DNA of 64,000 bases, taken from the NCBI GenBank assembly GCA_963750935.1, contig CAVVSR010000017.1:1-64000 (forward strand). Direction: 5' to 3'. The position numbers were made by a program, and so were the translations under genes. The notes under the pieces are model-generated. The model ran no database searches. It saw only the letters and a program-made list of their open reading frames with translations, and was not told where the DNA came from. Shown here in pieces: positions 29,313 through 38,135 of the stretch. Positions within the stretch are counted from its first letter, which is position 1. Each line of letters opens with the position of its first letter. This stretch comes from JACCXG01 sp963750935 (lineage in GTDB: Bacteria; Acidobacteriota; Vicinamibacteria; Vicinamibacterales; 2-12-FULL-66-21).

Positions 29313-29950
29313 TGCAGCGATTCTAGCACGCGGTCCCACGCGACCGCCCCGGCCCGGTGCAGCACCGGGACACCGTTCACGATCTCGACGACTGTTGACG
29401 GCGGGCCTCCTGGCGAGGGGCCGCCGTCGATGAGGAGATCGACCGCTCCGATCAACGCCGCCGCGACTTCACCGGCTGTGACGGCTGCCGGTCGGCCCGA
29501 CCGGTTGGCGCTCGTCGCGGTCACGCAGCCGCCGAACACGCGGGCCAGTCCGCGCGCAACCGGATGCGACGGCACGCGGACACCGATCGATCCATGCGCC
29601 GAGCACAGCGTTCGCGAGACCGCTGCCGACGCCGCCACGACAATCGTCAGCGGCCCCGGCCAGAACTCCGCCATCAGCGTGCGCTCCGGCTCCCCGAATG
29701 TCCCGACCTGCTCCGCCTGGGCGATGTCCGCCGCCACCAGCGCCACCGCCAGCGCCGGGTCGCGCCCCTTGGCCTCGAACAGCCGCGCCGCCGCCTCGTC
29801 GCTCCCCGCGTCGACCGCCAGGCCGTAAGCGGTCTCGGTGGGATACGCCACGACGCCGCCGGCCCGCAGGACGTCCGCGGCAAGCCGCAGGATCTCCTCG
29901 TCAGGATCCTGAGGGTCGACGCTCAGCTGCCGCAGCTCCCCCATCGCCAT
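29309..29950 (-). CDS. Threonylcarbamoyl-AMP synthase (Sua5/YciO/YrdC family)
   Basis: About 213 aa. GGVVAYPTETAYGLAVDAG with RLFEAKGRDP, FWPGPLTIVV, GVRVPSHPVARGL and VTATSANRSG are the conserved blocks of the YrdC fold, which makes TC-AMP for tRNA t6A37. The C-terminal Sua5 domain is absent, so this is the short TsaC-like form. Start ATG 29950 overlaps the MFS stop by one base; GTG/ATG alternatives a few codons on cannot be excluded. Confidence 0.9.
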   Translation of the reverse strand: MAMGELRQLSVDPQDPDEEILRLAADVLRAGGVVAYPTETAYGLAVDAGSDEAAARLFEAKGRDPALAVALVAADIAQAEQVGTFGEPERTLMAEFWPGPLTIVVAASAAVSRTLCSAHGSIGVRVPSHPVARGLARVFGGCVTATSANRSGRPAAVTAGEVAAALIGAVDLLIDGGPSPGGPPSTVVEIVNGVPVLHRAGAVAWDRVLESLQ

Positions 29951-31167
29951 CACCCTTCCTCGACGGCAGGCGTCGTCGGACGTTCGAGCGGTGCGATCAC
30001 CATCAATCTCGAGACCACCACGACCAGCGACAACAATCCGAACAGGTCGAGGAGGAACACCGCGCGAATGCTGGTCGCGGCCAGCAGGCCGTTGATGATC
30101 GGGCTCAAGGCGAGGGCCGTCAGCGACGCCGTCGTCAGCAGGCCGAACCCGGCGCCGCGGGCGCTGGCGGGCATGACGCTGCTGGCCGCCGTGTAGGCGG
30201 TCGTGGTCGCGGTGCCCATCGCCAGGCCAAACAGCGGAGTGGCCGCGAACAGCCATCTCGTGTGTGGCGCGATGCTGTAGACCAGTGCCGCGACGGCGCC
30301 CGTCGCCGCGCTGATGGCGATCACCCGCCGCGCCGGCATGCGTTTGAGGAGCCAGCCGCACAGCTGATTTCCCAGCGCCCCGCACGCGGCCGAGATCGAG
30401 AACAGGATTCCGGCGACGAGCGGTACGCGATCGACCGGAGTGCCGAGCTGCGCCACGTAGAGCGGCAGGATCGGTCCGAAGCTGCGATCGATGAACTGCA
30501 GGCTGAAGACCACGGCCATCAGCACGACGAAGTTCTCGAACGCCAGCACGCTCTTGAAGCTGACGCGCGCCGGCTTGCCTTGCTGATCGACATGATGCAC
30601 GAGCCGCTCGTCATAGGTGACGAAGACCAGCACCAGCGCCACCACGTAGAAGACCGAGGTCACGAGAAATGCGTTGCGGAGTCCGACGACCTGGGCGACG
30701 AGGCCGCCGATGATCGGACCGAGTGCCGGCCCGAGCCGCTGCGCCGACTGGACGACGCCAATCGCGTACGCGGTCTTGTCGCGCGGCGCCGATTCCGCCG
30801 CCATCGTGAGCGCGAGCGCGCCGTAGCCCGCGAACAACCCCTGGACCGCGCGGAGGGCGAAGACGTGCCAGGCCTCGGTCACGTAGGCCATGCCGCCCAT
30901 CAGGAAGATGAAGCTGACGAGCGATCGCTCGACCATGATCTTGCGGCCGAAGCGATCCGAGAGCCGTCCCCAGAACGGCGCCAGCACGGCGGTCATCGCC
31001 GGCGTCACGCCCAGGCTCAGCCCCGACCACAGCGCGACCTCGCCGACGTCGCTCACCCCCAGCTGCTGCAGATAGATCGGCAGGAACGGCATCACCAGGG
31101 TGAAGCCGGTGAACCCGACGAAGCTCGCGGTTGCGACCGCGAAGACATTGCGTTGCCACGAAGCCAC
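29950..31167 (-). CDS. Major facilitator superfamily transporter
   Basis: A 405-residue, 12-helix protein. The inter-helix 2-3 motif is GRLSDRFGRKIMVERSL (MFS motif A), and helix 5 has RLGPALGPIIGGLVAQ, resembling the drug:H+ antiporter family (TetA/MdtG-like). The substrate is unknown; efflux is likely by family resemblance only. It is the first of a tightly packed minus-strand series ending at pgsA. Confidence 0.85.
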   Translation of the reverse strand: MASWQRNVFAVATASFVGFTGFTLVMPFLPIYLQQLGVSDVGEVALWSGLSLGVTPAMTAVLAPFWGRLSDRFGRKIMVERSLVSFIFLMGGMAYVTEAWHVFALRAVQGLFAGYGALALTMAAESAPRDKTAYAIGVVQSAQRLGPALGPIIGGLVAQVVGLRNAFLVTSVFYVVALVLVFVTYDERLVHHVDQQGKPARVSFKSVLAFENFVVLMAVVFSLQFIDRSFGPILPLYVAQLGTPVDRVPLVAGILFSISAACGALGNQLCGWLLKRMPARRVIAISAATGAVAALVYSIAPHTRWLFAATPLFGLAMGTATTTAYTAASSVMPASARGAGFGLLTTASLTALALSPIINGLLAATSIRAVFLLDLFGLLSLVVVVSRLMVIAPLERPTTPAVEEG

Positions 31168-31219
31168 GGCCGTCTAGGAGCTGGGTGCGATGGAGGCGCG
31201 AGGGAGTCCGGTGATCAGA

Positions 31220-31235
31220 ACCGCACCCATGCGGT
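31220..31235 (-). terminator. Short hairpin just after the acyl-CoA dehydrogenase gene
   Basis: ACCGCA-ccca-TGCGGT is a perfect 6-bp stem with a 4-nt loop beginning at the stop codon of the acyl-CoA dehydrogenase gene. On the minus strand only a short TTCT follows, so intrinsic termination would be weak. Confidence 0.35.
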
Positions 31236-32440
31236 CAGTCTTTCGCGATGGCCGGGAGCTCGCAGCGCGTCGGACGGTCGTTGCGGAATCCCAGCACGTA
31301 GTCCGCCTGCATCAGTTTGTGGATCTCGCGAGTGCCCTCGTAGATCACCGCTCCCTTGCAGTTGCGGTAGAAACGGCCAACGGGATACTCGTCGGAATAG
31401 CCATTGGCGCCGTGCACCTGCACCGCATCGCCGGCGGCACGCTCGGAGGCCACGGTCGAGAACCACTTCGCCAGCCCGGTCTCGCGCGTGTTGCGTCGTC
31501 CCTTGTTCTTGAGGAACCCGGCGCGCAGCCAGAGGAGCCGGGACGTCTGATAGTCCGACTCCATCTGCGCGATCATCTCCTTCACGAGCTGATGCTCGGC
31601 GATCGGCACGCCGAACGTCTTCCGCTCCTTCGCGTACTTGCTGCTCGCGTCGCGGCAGGCGCGGATCAGGCCGGTGGCGCCGGCCGCAACCGTATACCGT
31701 CCCTGATCGAGCGCGAACATCGCGATCTTGAAGCCTTCGCCCGGCCGCCCGACCAGGTTCGCCTCGGGCACCTCGACGTCCTCCATCTTGAAGAACCCGG
31801 TGTTGCCGGCGAGGATGCCCCACTTCTCCTTGAGCGTGCCGCTGGAGAATCCCTTGAAGCTGCGCTCGATGATGAACGCGCTGATCCCCGAGGTGTCGCG
31901 CTGCTTCTTCTTCTCGAGATCGGTCCACGCGAAGACCAGGAAGTTGTCGGCGACGTCGGCGAGCGAGATCCACATCTTCTCGCCGGTGACGACGTAGCGA
32001 TCGCCCTTCTTGATCGCAACGGTCTGGATGCCGCGGGCGTCGCTGCCCGCGGATGGCTCAGTCAGCCCGTAGGTGGAGATCTTCTTGCCCTGCGCCTGCG
32101 GCACGAGATACCGCTGCTTCTGATCCTCCGTGCCCCACGCAAGCAGGGTCAGGCAGTTCAGCCCGGCGTGCACCGACATGATGACGCGGAGCGACGTGTC
32201 CACGTACTCCAGCTCTTCGCTGATGATGCCGAGGCTGATGTAGTCCATGCCGGCGCCGCCATACTCGACCGGCACCGAGCATCCGAGCAGCCCCAGCTCG
32301 GCCATCTGCGGGAATATTCCCGGGTCGAACTTGTGCTGGCGATCGAGCTCGCGGATCCGCGGCGCGACTTCACGCGCGCCCCACTCGCGGACCGACTGTT
32401 CGAGCAGCTGCTGTTCTTCGGTCAAATCGAGATCGAACAT
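31235..32440 (-). CDS. Acyl-CoA dehydrogenase
   Basis: About 401 aa from ATG 32440 (MFDLDLTEEQQLLEQSVREW), preceded by AAAGGACG as ribosome site. TYGLTEPSAGSDARG and KMWISLADVAD are the two flavin/substrate signature regions, and AVIYEGTREIHKLMQADYVLG carries the catalytic Glu of the YEGT type. It oxidises acyl-CoA to enoyl-CoA with FAD. The exact chain-length specificity is not readable. Earlier in-frame starts up to 32581 would extend into the divergent SAM hydrolase gene and are rejected. Confidence 0.93.
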   Translation of the reverse strand: MFDLDLTEEQQLLEQSVREWGAREVAPRIRELDRQHKFDPGIFPQMAELGLLGCSVPVEYGGAGMDYISLGIISEELEYVDTSLRVIMSVHAGLNCLTLLAWGTEDQKQRYLVPQAQGKKISTYGLTEPSAGSDARGIQTVAIKKGDRYVVTGEKMWISLADVADNFLVFAWTDLEKKKQRDTSGISAFIIERSFKGFSSGTLKEKWGILAGNTGFFKMEDVEVPEANLVGRPGEGFKIAMFALDQGRYTVAAGATGLIRACRDASSKYAKERKTFGVPIAEHQLVKEMIAQMESDYQTSRLLWLRAGFLKNKGRRNTRETGLAKWFSTVASERAAGDAVQVHGANGYSDEYPVGRFYRNCKGAVIYEGTREIHKLMQADYVLGFRNDRPTRCELPAIAKD

Positions 32441-32543
32441 GACGGCGTCCTTTGGCGAAATATGAACGGAATATTGTAATTCAGGCCCGATCCCGCGCAG
32501 CCGCGCTGCCCGGCTGCCCGCTGACTCCTGTATTCTTGGGGGG

Positions 32544-33335
32544 ATGCGCCCCGTCATTGCCTTACTGAGCGATTTCGGCACCCGTGATCACTACGCGGGC
32601 ACGATGAAAGGCGTGATGCTGACCATCTGCCCCGACGTGACCCTGGTCGACATCACACACGACGTGCCGGCGCACGACGTGCTCGACGGATCCCTGCAGC
32701 TGGCCGCCGCGGCCCGCTATTTCCCTCCCGGCACCATCTTCCTCGCCGTCGTCGATCCGGGTGTCGGCAGCAACCGACGCGGCATCGCCGCCGAGGCCGG
32801 GGAGTACAAGTTCGTCGCCCCGGACAACGGCGTCCTCACCTCGGTGCTGCGTGAGTGGGCGCCAAAGAAGATCGTCGAGCTCACCGAGCGGCGCTACGCG
32901 CGGCCGACGGTCAGCCGCACCTTCGAAGGCCGCGACCGGTTCGCCCCCGCCGCGGGCTGGCTGGCCAAGGGCATCCAGCTGACGGCGCTCGGCCGCCCCG
33001 CGGCCGACTATCACCGCCTCGACATCCCGGTGCCGCAAGTCGCCGACTCGACGATCAACGGCGTCGTGCTTCGCGTCGACCGCTTCGGCAACGTCGTCAC
33101 GAACATCGACCGGCGCGCGGTCGAATCGGTGGCGCGCTCGGGAACGATGTCGGTGTCGGCAGGGGGATATACGGTCGGACGGCTGGTGGCGACCTACGCG
33201 GACATCCAGCCGGGCGAGATCTGCGCGCTGTTCGGCAGCACCGATCATCTGGAGCTCGCCGCCAACTCCGAGAGCGCCGCGGACCGGCTTCAGCTCGGTC
33301 GCGGCGCATCGGTCGAAGTCAAACGGACGGCCTGA
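32544..33335 (+). CDS. S-adenosyl-L-methionine hydrolase (DUF62, adenosine-forming)
   Basis: A 263-residue protein of the fluorinase/chlorinase superfamily. It has LLSDFGTRDHYAGTMKG, VDITHDVPAHDV, VVDPGVGSNRRGIAA, APDNGVLT and GRDRFAPAAGWLA. The conserved Asp/Arg/His set of the hydroxide-adding branch appears present, and no fluorinase-type loop insertion is seen. It cleaves SAM to adenosine and methionine. ATG 32544 follows TATTCT (32531-32536) by 7 nt with only a G-run between. It is transcribed alone. Confidence 0.88.
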   Translation: MRPVIALLSDFGTRDHYAGTMKGVMLTICPDVTLVDITHDVPAHDVLDGSLQLAAAARYFPPGTIFLAVVDPGVGSNRRGIAAEAGEYKFVAPDNGVLTSVLREWAPKKIVELTERRYARPTVSRTFEGRDRFAPAAGWLAKGIQLTALGRPAADYHRLDIPVPQVADSTINGVVLRVDRFGNVVTNIDRRAVESVARSGTMSVSAGGYTVGRLVATYADIQPGEICALFGSTDHLELAANSESAADRLQLGRGASVEVKRTA

Positions 33336-33358
33336 CGCGGCGTCTCCGCCGCGCCCCG

Positions 33359-34072
33359 CTACGTCGTCGTCGGGGTGGCTGGTGGAGGTGACGCGGGTGT
33401 CGCCGGCGCCGTCGGCACAACGTCGGCCTTCTTGCGCAGCAGCATCTCGCGGGTGTTGTTCTTCAGCAGGAACGAATCCGATACGACCAGCCCGTCGAAC
33501 ATCTTGATGATGTCGCGGTTCTGCAGGCTCTGCTTCTTGCCGCCGATGCCGGGGTGATACCGGTGGCGCAGGCTCTTCTCGTCCACGATCTCGTACTTCG
33601 TGAACGCCGACCGCTCGACCGACGACGTGCAGAAGAATCCCATGACCGCGCCGCCAGGCCGCAGCAGGCGCACGATCTGACGCGAGAGGGCCTGCGCTGA
33701 GTTCTTGTCGAGGAAGTCGAAGAGATCCCAGATGAGGATGCCGTCGATGCTGCCCTCGGCGTGCGAGAAGCGCGTGTCGAACGAGCCGCTGAAGTTCTCC
33801 GGGCCTTTGCCCTTGAGATGACGGTCGATATCGGCGAGCAGGTCTTCGATGAACAGCTTGCATCCGAGCCGTTCACCGCAGAACTCGACGTTGGCCCCGA
33901 TCACCGGACCGAAGTCGAGCAGGACTGGCGAGTCGCGATTGGAGAGCGTCGAGACGAACTTCGGGAACGCCTTCGACGGGACGACGGGCTCTTCCCGCGG
34001 CGCGGGTGCGTCTCCCTTGCCGGAGGCTGACTCCGACCGCTTACCGCCCCATTTGAGTAGATCTGAGAGCAT
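33359..34072 (-). CDS. Methyltransferase-like protein of unknown function
   Basis: 237 aa. SPVLLDFGPVIGANVEFCGERLGC resembles a degenerate SAM-binding motif I, IDGILIWDLFDFLD occupies the motif IV region, and LLRPGGAVMGFFC is the post-IV strand of class I methyltransferases. The usual GxGxG is not intact, so activity is uncertain. The ends are low-complexity (Lys/Ser N-terminus, Thr/Pro/Ala C-terminus). It follows bactofilin on the same strand, separated by a 69-nt hairpin ending 9 nt before the ATG, and no Shine-Dalgarno is visible. Confidence 0.65.
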   Translation of the reverse strand: MLSDLLKWGGKRSESASGKGDAPAPREEPVVPSKAFPKFVSTLSNRDSPVLLDFGPVIGANVEFCGERLGCKLFIEDLLADIDRHLKGKGPENFSGSFDTRFSHAEGSIDGILIWDLFDFLDKNSAQALSRQIVRLLRPGGAVMGFFCTSSVERSAFTKYEIVDEKSLRHRYHPGIGGKKQSLQNRDIIKMFDGLVVSDSFLLKNNTREMLLRKKADVVPTAPATPASPPPATPTTT

Positions 34073-34081
34073 GGGTGTGCG

Positions 34082-34150
34082 TGGGGCCAGATCTCGAGGT
34101 TCTAACCGCGACGAAGCCGATCGCGATCAGAACACCGAGAGCTGGCCCCA
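34082..34150 (-). other. Long near-perfect RNA hairpin between bactofilin and the methyltransferase-like gene
   Basis: The arms TGGGGCCAG (34082-34090) and CTGGCCCCA (34142-34150) pair fully. The stem continues through TCTCG/CGAGA, GTTCT/AGAAC and CGCGA/TCGCG with small internal loops, and closes on a 9-nt loop. That is 24 base pairs in 69 nt. No T-run follows on the minus strand, so it is not a standard terminator. It lies just before the ATG at 34072. Confidence 0.75.
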
Positions 34151-34160
34151 GGCGTGGAAA

Positions 34161-34724
34161 TTACCGCGAGGCCGCTGCGGGCGTCGGCTGACTGGCTGGC
34201 GTGGACGCCGCCGCGGGCTTCTGCTCCGCCTTGTCCGTCTTGTCGCCGGCCTTGGCGCCAGTCCGCTGCATGTCGATGCTGCCGCGGAAGTGCGCGCCTT
34301 CAGCGATGGCCACCCGGGGCGCGGCGATGTCGCCGTCGACCGAGCCGTTGTCGCGAATTTCGACCTTCTCGGTGGCCGTGACGTTGCCCGTGACCTCGCC
34401 CAGAATCACCACGGACTTCGCAAATACTTGCGCCTTGATCTTGCCGTTCGGCCCGATGGTCAGCACATTCTGCCGAAGCTCGATCTTGCCCTCGACCTGT
34501 CCTTCGATCGCGAGATCTTCGCTGCCGTTGAGCTCGCCCTTGATAATCACGGATTTGCCGATATTCACGGTCTTCTCCAGTCCGCGGTGGGTGTCAACGG
34601 TCGTTACAGGCTGCTGGGTCCGCGCCGCCTCGGCGGCGGGCGGGGGCGCAGTGGGCGCGGCGGTCTGGGCCGGCGCCGGCTGTGTCGAGCCGGTCGGCTT
34701 TACCGCTTCATCCCTTTTCCACAT
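34161..34724 (-). CDS. Bactofilin (polymer-forming cytoskeletal protein)
   Basis: 187 aa. The central domain, about residues 48-150, consists of short beta-helix repeats (NIGKSVIIKGELNGSEDLAI, EGKIELRQNVLTIGPNGKI, KAQVFAKSVVILGEVTGNV), the bactofilin/DUF583 fold. Pro/Ala-rich tails flank it on both sides, as in many bactofilins. It forms membrane-associated filaments affecting cell shape or envelope growth. The gene is upstream of the methyltransferase-like gene and diverges from the cysteine desulfurase. Confidence 0.92.
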   Translation of the reverse strand: MWKRDEAVKPTGSTQPAPAQTAAPTAPPPAAEAARTQQPVTTVDTHRGLEKTVNIGKSVIIKGELNGSEDLAIEGQVEGKIELRQNVLTIGPNGKIKAQVFAKSVVILGEVTGNVTATEKVEIRDNGSVDGDIAAPRVAIAEGAHFRGSIDMQRTGAKAGDKTDKAEQKPAAASTPASQPTPAAASR

Positions 34725-34881
34725 GTCGCACTCTCCACGTGTTGAGGATCACTAAACCTCCGCAGGGTGTCTGTACGCTTCCTCCAGCGCAGCAGTCGGA
34801 GTATACGAAAGCGTGTTTCGTCCTGTCTAGTCCTTTTACTGCTGAGACTTAGCGCCAGTGCTATCATTGGGCCAATCAGCG

Positions 34882-36039
34882 ATGCGCGTCTACTTCGACC
34901 ATAACGCGACCACCCCGGTCGACCCTGCCGTCGTCGAGGTCATGACCCGGGTCCTCCGGGAAGACTTCGGCAACGCCTCGAGCGTGCATCGCTTCGGGCA
35001 ACAGGCCAAAGCCGTCCTCGACGAGGCCCGCTCGGCGGTCTCCACTCTTATCGGCGCGGACCCGTCAGAAGTTGTATTCACCAGCGGCGGCACAGAATCG
35101 GACAATGCCGCGATTCGAGGAGCGGCCGAGGCGCTGGAGCCGACCGGACGCCGGCATCTCATTGCCACGACCATCGAGCACGAGGCGGTCCTGGTGACCT
35201 TCAAGGCCCTCGCCCGCCGCGGCTGGCGGACGACCCTCCTGCCTGTGGACGAGACGGGTATCGTGAAGCCTGAGGCGCTCGAGGCGGCGATCACCGACGA
35301 CACGGCGATCGTCTCGATCATGCACGCGAACAACGAGTTGGGCACCATCCAGCCGGTGGCGGAGATGGCCCGGATCGCGCACAGCCGCGGCGCGCTCTTC
35401 CACACCGATGCGGTGCAGTCGGTCGCGAAGATTCCGGTGGACGCGCGCGCCCTCGGCGCCGACCTGCTGTCGCTGTCGGCGCACAAGTTCAACGGTCCAA
35501 AGGGGGCCGGGGCGCTGTGGATCAAGCGCGGGACGCGGCTGCTGCCGATTCTGACCGGCGGCAAGCACGAGCGAACCCGCCGGGCGGGCACCGAGAACGT
35601 CCCGGCGATTGCCGGCCTCGGGGTCGCCGCGCGAGTCGCCTTGAAGAAGGCGCCCGATGCGCTGCCTCGCGTCGCGGCGCTTCGCGATCGCCTCGAGCGC
35701 GAGATCCTCGCCCGCGTCCCCGGCACGATCGTGAACGGCGCGACCGATCAGCGCGTGCCGAACACGACGAATATCAGCTTCGACCGGATCGAGGCCGAAT
35801 CGCTCCTGATCGCGCTGGATCTCGAGGGCATTGCGGTCTCCACCGGCGCGGCCTGCTCGTCGGGCACGCTGGAACCGTCGCACGTTCTCCGGGCCATGGG
35901 ACTGCCCACGCACCGGGCGCAGAACTCGATCCGGTTCAGCCTCGGCGCCGACAACAGCGACGCGGAAGTGGACTATCTCCTCGAGAAGCTGCCCAGGGCG
36001 GTCGAGAAGCTCCGCACGCTCACGGCCGCAAGGCGGTAG
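34882..36039 (+). CDS. Cysteine desulfurase (NifS/IscS family)
   Basis: About 385 aa. MRVYFDHNATTPVDPAVVEVM begins the PLP aminotransferase fold. FTSGGTESDNAAIRG, TIEHEAVL and SLSAHKFNGPKG (PLP Lys) follow, and STGAACSSGTLEPSHVL carries the catalytic Cys. It releases sulfur from cysteine. mnmA lies 11 nt downstream, so it most likely supplies sulfur for tRNA 2-thiouridine, though Fe-S assembly is also possible. ATG 34882 is the start; TATCAT with an upstream TGC lies 14 nt before it. Confidence 0.93.
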   Translation: MRVYFDHNATTPVDPAVVEVMTRVLREDFGNASSVHRFGQQAKAVLDEARSAVSTLIGADPSEVVFTSGGTESDNAAIRGAAEALEPTGRRHLIATTIEHEAVLVTFKALARRGWRTTLLPVDETGIVKPEALEAAITDDTAIVSIMHANNELGTIQPVAEMARIAHSRGALFHTDAVQSVAKIPVDARALGADLLSLSAHKFNGPKGAGALWIKRGTRLLPILTGGKHERTRRAGTENVPAIAGLGVAARVALKKAPDALPRVAALRDRLEREILARVPGTIVNGATDQRVPNTTNISFDRIEAESLLIALDLEGIAVSTGAACSSGTLEPSHVLRAMGLPTHRAQNSIRFSLGADNSDAEVDYLLEKLPRAVEKLRTLTAARR

Positions 36040-36050
36040 GTTTCAAGCCA

Positions 36051-37121
36051 ATGCGAATTGTCGTCGCGATGTCGGGCGGCGTGGACTCTTCCGTCGCGGC
36101 TGCCCTGCTCGCCCGTGACGGTCACGACGTCGTCGGCCTGTCGATGCAGCTGTACGACCACTCCGGCCGCGACGGCGACGGACAGGTGCGCTTCGGCAGC
36201 TGCTGCACGATCGACGATCTCCACGACGCACGCCGCGTTGCCAGCGCCCTCGGCATCCCGCACTACATCGTCAACTTCGAGCGGCAGTTCGGCGAGACGG
36301 TCGTGTCGAACTTCATCCGGGAGTATTCGTCCGGCCGCACGCCGATTCCCTGCGTCCACTGCAACGGCGACCTGAAGTTCGCGACGCTGGCGTCGCGGGC
36401 CGGCGCGTTCGGCGCCGAGCTCGTCGCCACCGGGCATTACGCGCGCGTCGAGCGGGACGGAGCCGGCCGGTTCCTGCTGAAGCGCGGCGCCGACAGCTCG
36501 AAGGATCAGTCGTATTTCCTGTTCACCCTCACGCAGGAGCAGCTCTCGCACGCCGTCTTTCCGGTCGGCGGGCTCGACAAGCGCGAAGTTCGGGACCTCG
36601 CGCGCGAGCTGGGACTTGCCGTGTCCGACAAGCCGGACAGCCACGAGATCTGCTTCGTCAGCGACGGCGACCACGCCGCATTCATGGCCGAGCACGGCGC
36701 GGTGCCTGGTCCAGGGCAGATTCGCGACGTCGCCGGCAACGTGATCGGCGCGCACGACGGCATCCACCGCTACACCGTCGGCCAGCGCAAGGGCCTGGGT
36801 CTCTCCTCGCCGATGCGGCTGTACGTAGTCGGGATCGACGCCGAAGCGGGTGCGGTCACGGTCGGGCCGCGCGAGGCGCTCGAGCGGACCGAGTTGACGG
36901 CGTCAGACGTCAACTGGGTGTCGGGTGCGGAGCCGGTCGAGGGGACGCGGGCGACGGCGCAGATTCGCTATCGCCACCGCGAGGGCTCGGTCACGATCAC
37001 GCCGCTGCCGGATCGACGCGTGCGCGCGGTGTTCGACGAGCCACAGTACGCGGTCGCGCCGGGACAGGCGGTCGTCTTCTACGACGGCGATGTGGTCCTG
37101 GGCGGTGGGTGGATCGACTAA
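36051..37121 (+). CDS. mnmA: tRNA-specific 2-thiouridylase MnmA
   Basis: 356 aa. AMSGGVDSSVAAALL is the ATP-pyrophosphatase PP-loop. PCVHCNGDLKF and SHEICFVSDGD hold the two catalytic cysteines, ATGHYARV binds tRNA, and KDQSYFLF and YTVGQRKGLG are conserved blocks. It thiolates U34 of tRNA Lys/Glu/Gln. The sulfur donor is probably the adjacent desulfurase. It is convergent with trxB. Confidence 0.96.
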   Translation: MRIVVAMSGGVDSSVAAALLARDGHDVVGLSMQLYDHSGRDGDGQVRFGSCCTIDDLHDARRVASALGIPHYIVNFERQFGETVVSNFIREYSSGRTPIPCVHCNGDLKFATLASRAGAFGAELVATGHYARVERDGAGRFLLKRGADSSKDQSYFLFTLTQEQLSHAVFPVGGLDKREVRDLARELGLAVSDKPDSHEICFVSDGDHAAFMAEHGAVPGPGQIRDVAGNVIGAHDGIHRYTVGQRKGLGLSSPMRLYVVGIDAEAGAVTVGPREALERTELTASDVNWVSGAEPVEGTRATAQIRYRHREGSVTITPLPDRRVRAVFDEPQYAVAPGQAVVFYDGDVVLGGGWID

Positions 37122-37130
37122 AGGAGTGTA

Positions 37131-37165
37131 AGGTTCACGTCGCCCGTAAGGTCAGGCGTGAACCT
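37131..37165. terminator. Inverted repeat between mnmA and trxB
   Basis: AGGTTCACG (37131-37139) and CGTGAACCT (37157-37165) are a perfect 9-bp inverted repeat with a 17-nt loop containing the trxB stop. There is no T-tract, so it may be a weak bidirectional terminator or simply an mRNA-stabilising end. Confidence 0.4.
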
Positions 37166-38111
37166 GTGCCTCACCCATGTGCTGGGGAACGCCTTCCAGG
37201 TACTTTTCGGCATCGATCGCGGCCATGCATCCGGAGCCGGCGGCGGTGACGGCCTGGCGGTAGATGTGGTCCTGCACGTCGCCGGCGGCGAACACACCGG
37301 GGACGCTGGTGCGGGTGCCATCGTGCGTGCGGATGTAGCCGTTGGCGTCCATCTCGAGCTTGCCCGTGAACAGCGACGTGTTCGGCGTGTGACCGATCGC
37401 CACGAACACGCCCTCCACCGGCAGTGACTTCCGCTCTCCGGTCTTGCTGTTCAGCAGCTTCATCGACGTGACCTCACCCTTCGCGGTGTCGTCGATGCTC
37501 TCCACCTCGGTGTTCCACTCGAACGAGATCTTCGGATTGGCGAACGCCTTGTCCTGCATGATCTTCGACGCCCGCAGCGTGTCGCGGCGATGGACGACGG
37601 TGACGTGTGAGGCGAAGCGCGTGAGGAATATCGCTTCCTCCATCGCGGAGTCGCCGCCGCCGACCACGGCGATCGGCTTGCCGCGGAAGAAGTAGCCGTC
37701 GCAGGTCGCGCAGGTGGAGACGCCGTGACCGATCAGCGCGCGTTCCGAGGGCAGTCCCAGCAGCCTGGCCGACGCACCTGTCGCCACGATCAACGTGCGG
37801 CAGGTGAAGACCTCGTCTGGCGTGACCACCTTGAACGGGTGACTGGAGAGGTCGACTTCCTTGACGTGGCTGCGCACGATCTCCGCGCCGAACCGTTCCG
37901 ACTGCGCGCGCATCTCCCCCATCAGCTCCGGCCCCATGATGCCGTCACGATGGCCCGGCCAGTTCTCGACCAGGGTCGTCAGCATCAGCTGCCCGCCGGC
38001 CTCGAGCCCCTCGATGATGAGCGGCTTCAGGTTCGCGCGTGCGGTGTAGAGTCCCGCAGTCAGACCCGCAGGACCGGAACCAATGACGATGACGTTGCGC
38101 GGCGTTGACAT
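37152..38111 (-). CDS. trxB: Thioredoxin-disulfide reductase
   Basis: 319 aa. VIVIGSGPAGLTAGLYTARA binds FAD, GVSTCATCDGYFF contains the redox CxxC, AVVGGGDSAMEEA binds NADPH, and GVFAAGDVQDHIYRQAVTAAG is the C-terminal FAD motif. It reduces thioredoxin. The start ATG 38111 lies 24 nt after the trxA stop, so trxA-trxB form an operon. Confidence 0.96.
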   Translation of the reverse strand: MSTPRNVIVIGSGPAGLTAGLYTARANLKPLIIEGLEAGGQLMLTTLVENWPGHRDGIMGPELMGEMRAQSERFGAEIVRSHVKEVDLSSHPFKVVTPDEVFTCRTLIVATGASARLLGLPSERALIGHGVSTCATCDGYFFRGKPIAVVGGGDSAMEEAIFLTRFASHVTVVHRRDTLRASKIMQDKAFANPKISFEWNTEVESIDDTAKGEVTSMKLLNSKTGERKSLPVEGVFVAIGHTPNTSLFTGKLEMDANGYIRTHDGTRTSVPGVFAAGDVQDHIYRQAVTAAGSGCMAAIDAEKYLEGVPQHMGEAQVHA

Positions 38112-38135
38112 GTCGGCAGGCGGCGTCGGTCGCGG

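Noticed and set aside
32441..32581. Longer acyl-CoA dehydrogenase starting at 32581
   Set aside because: The extension overlaps the divergent SAM hydrolase start and lacks family similarity. ATG 32440 has a good ribosome site.
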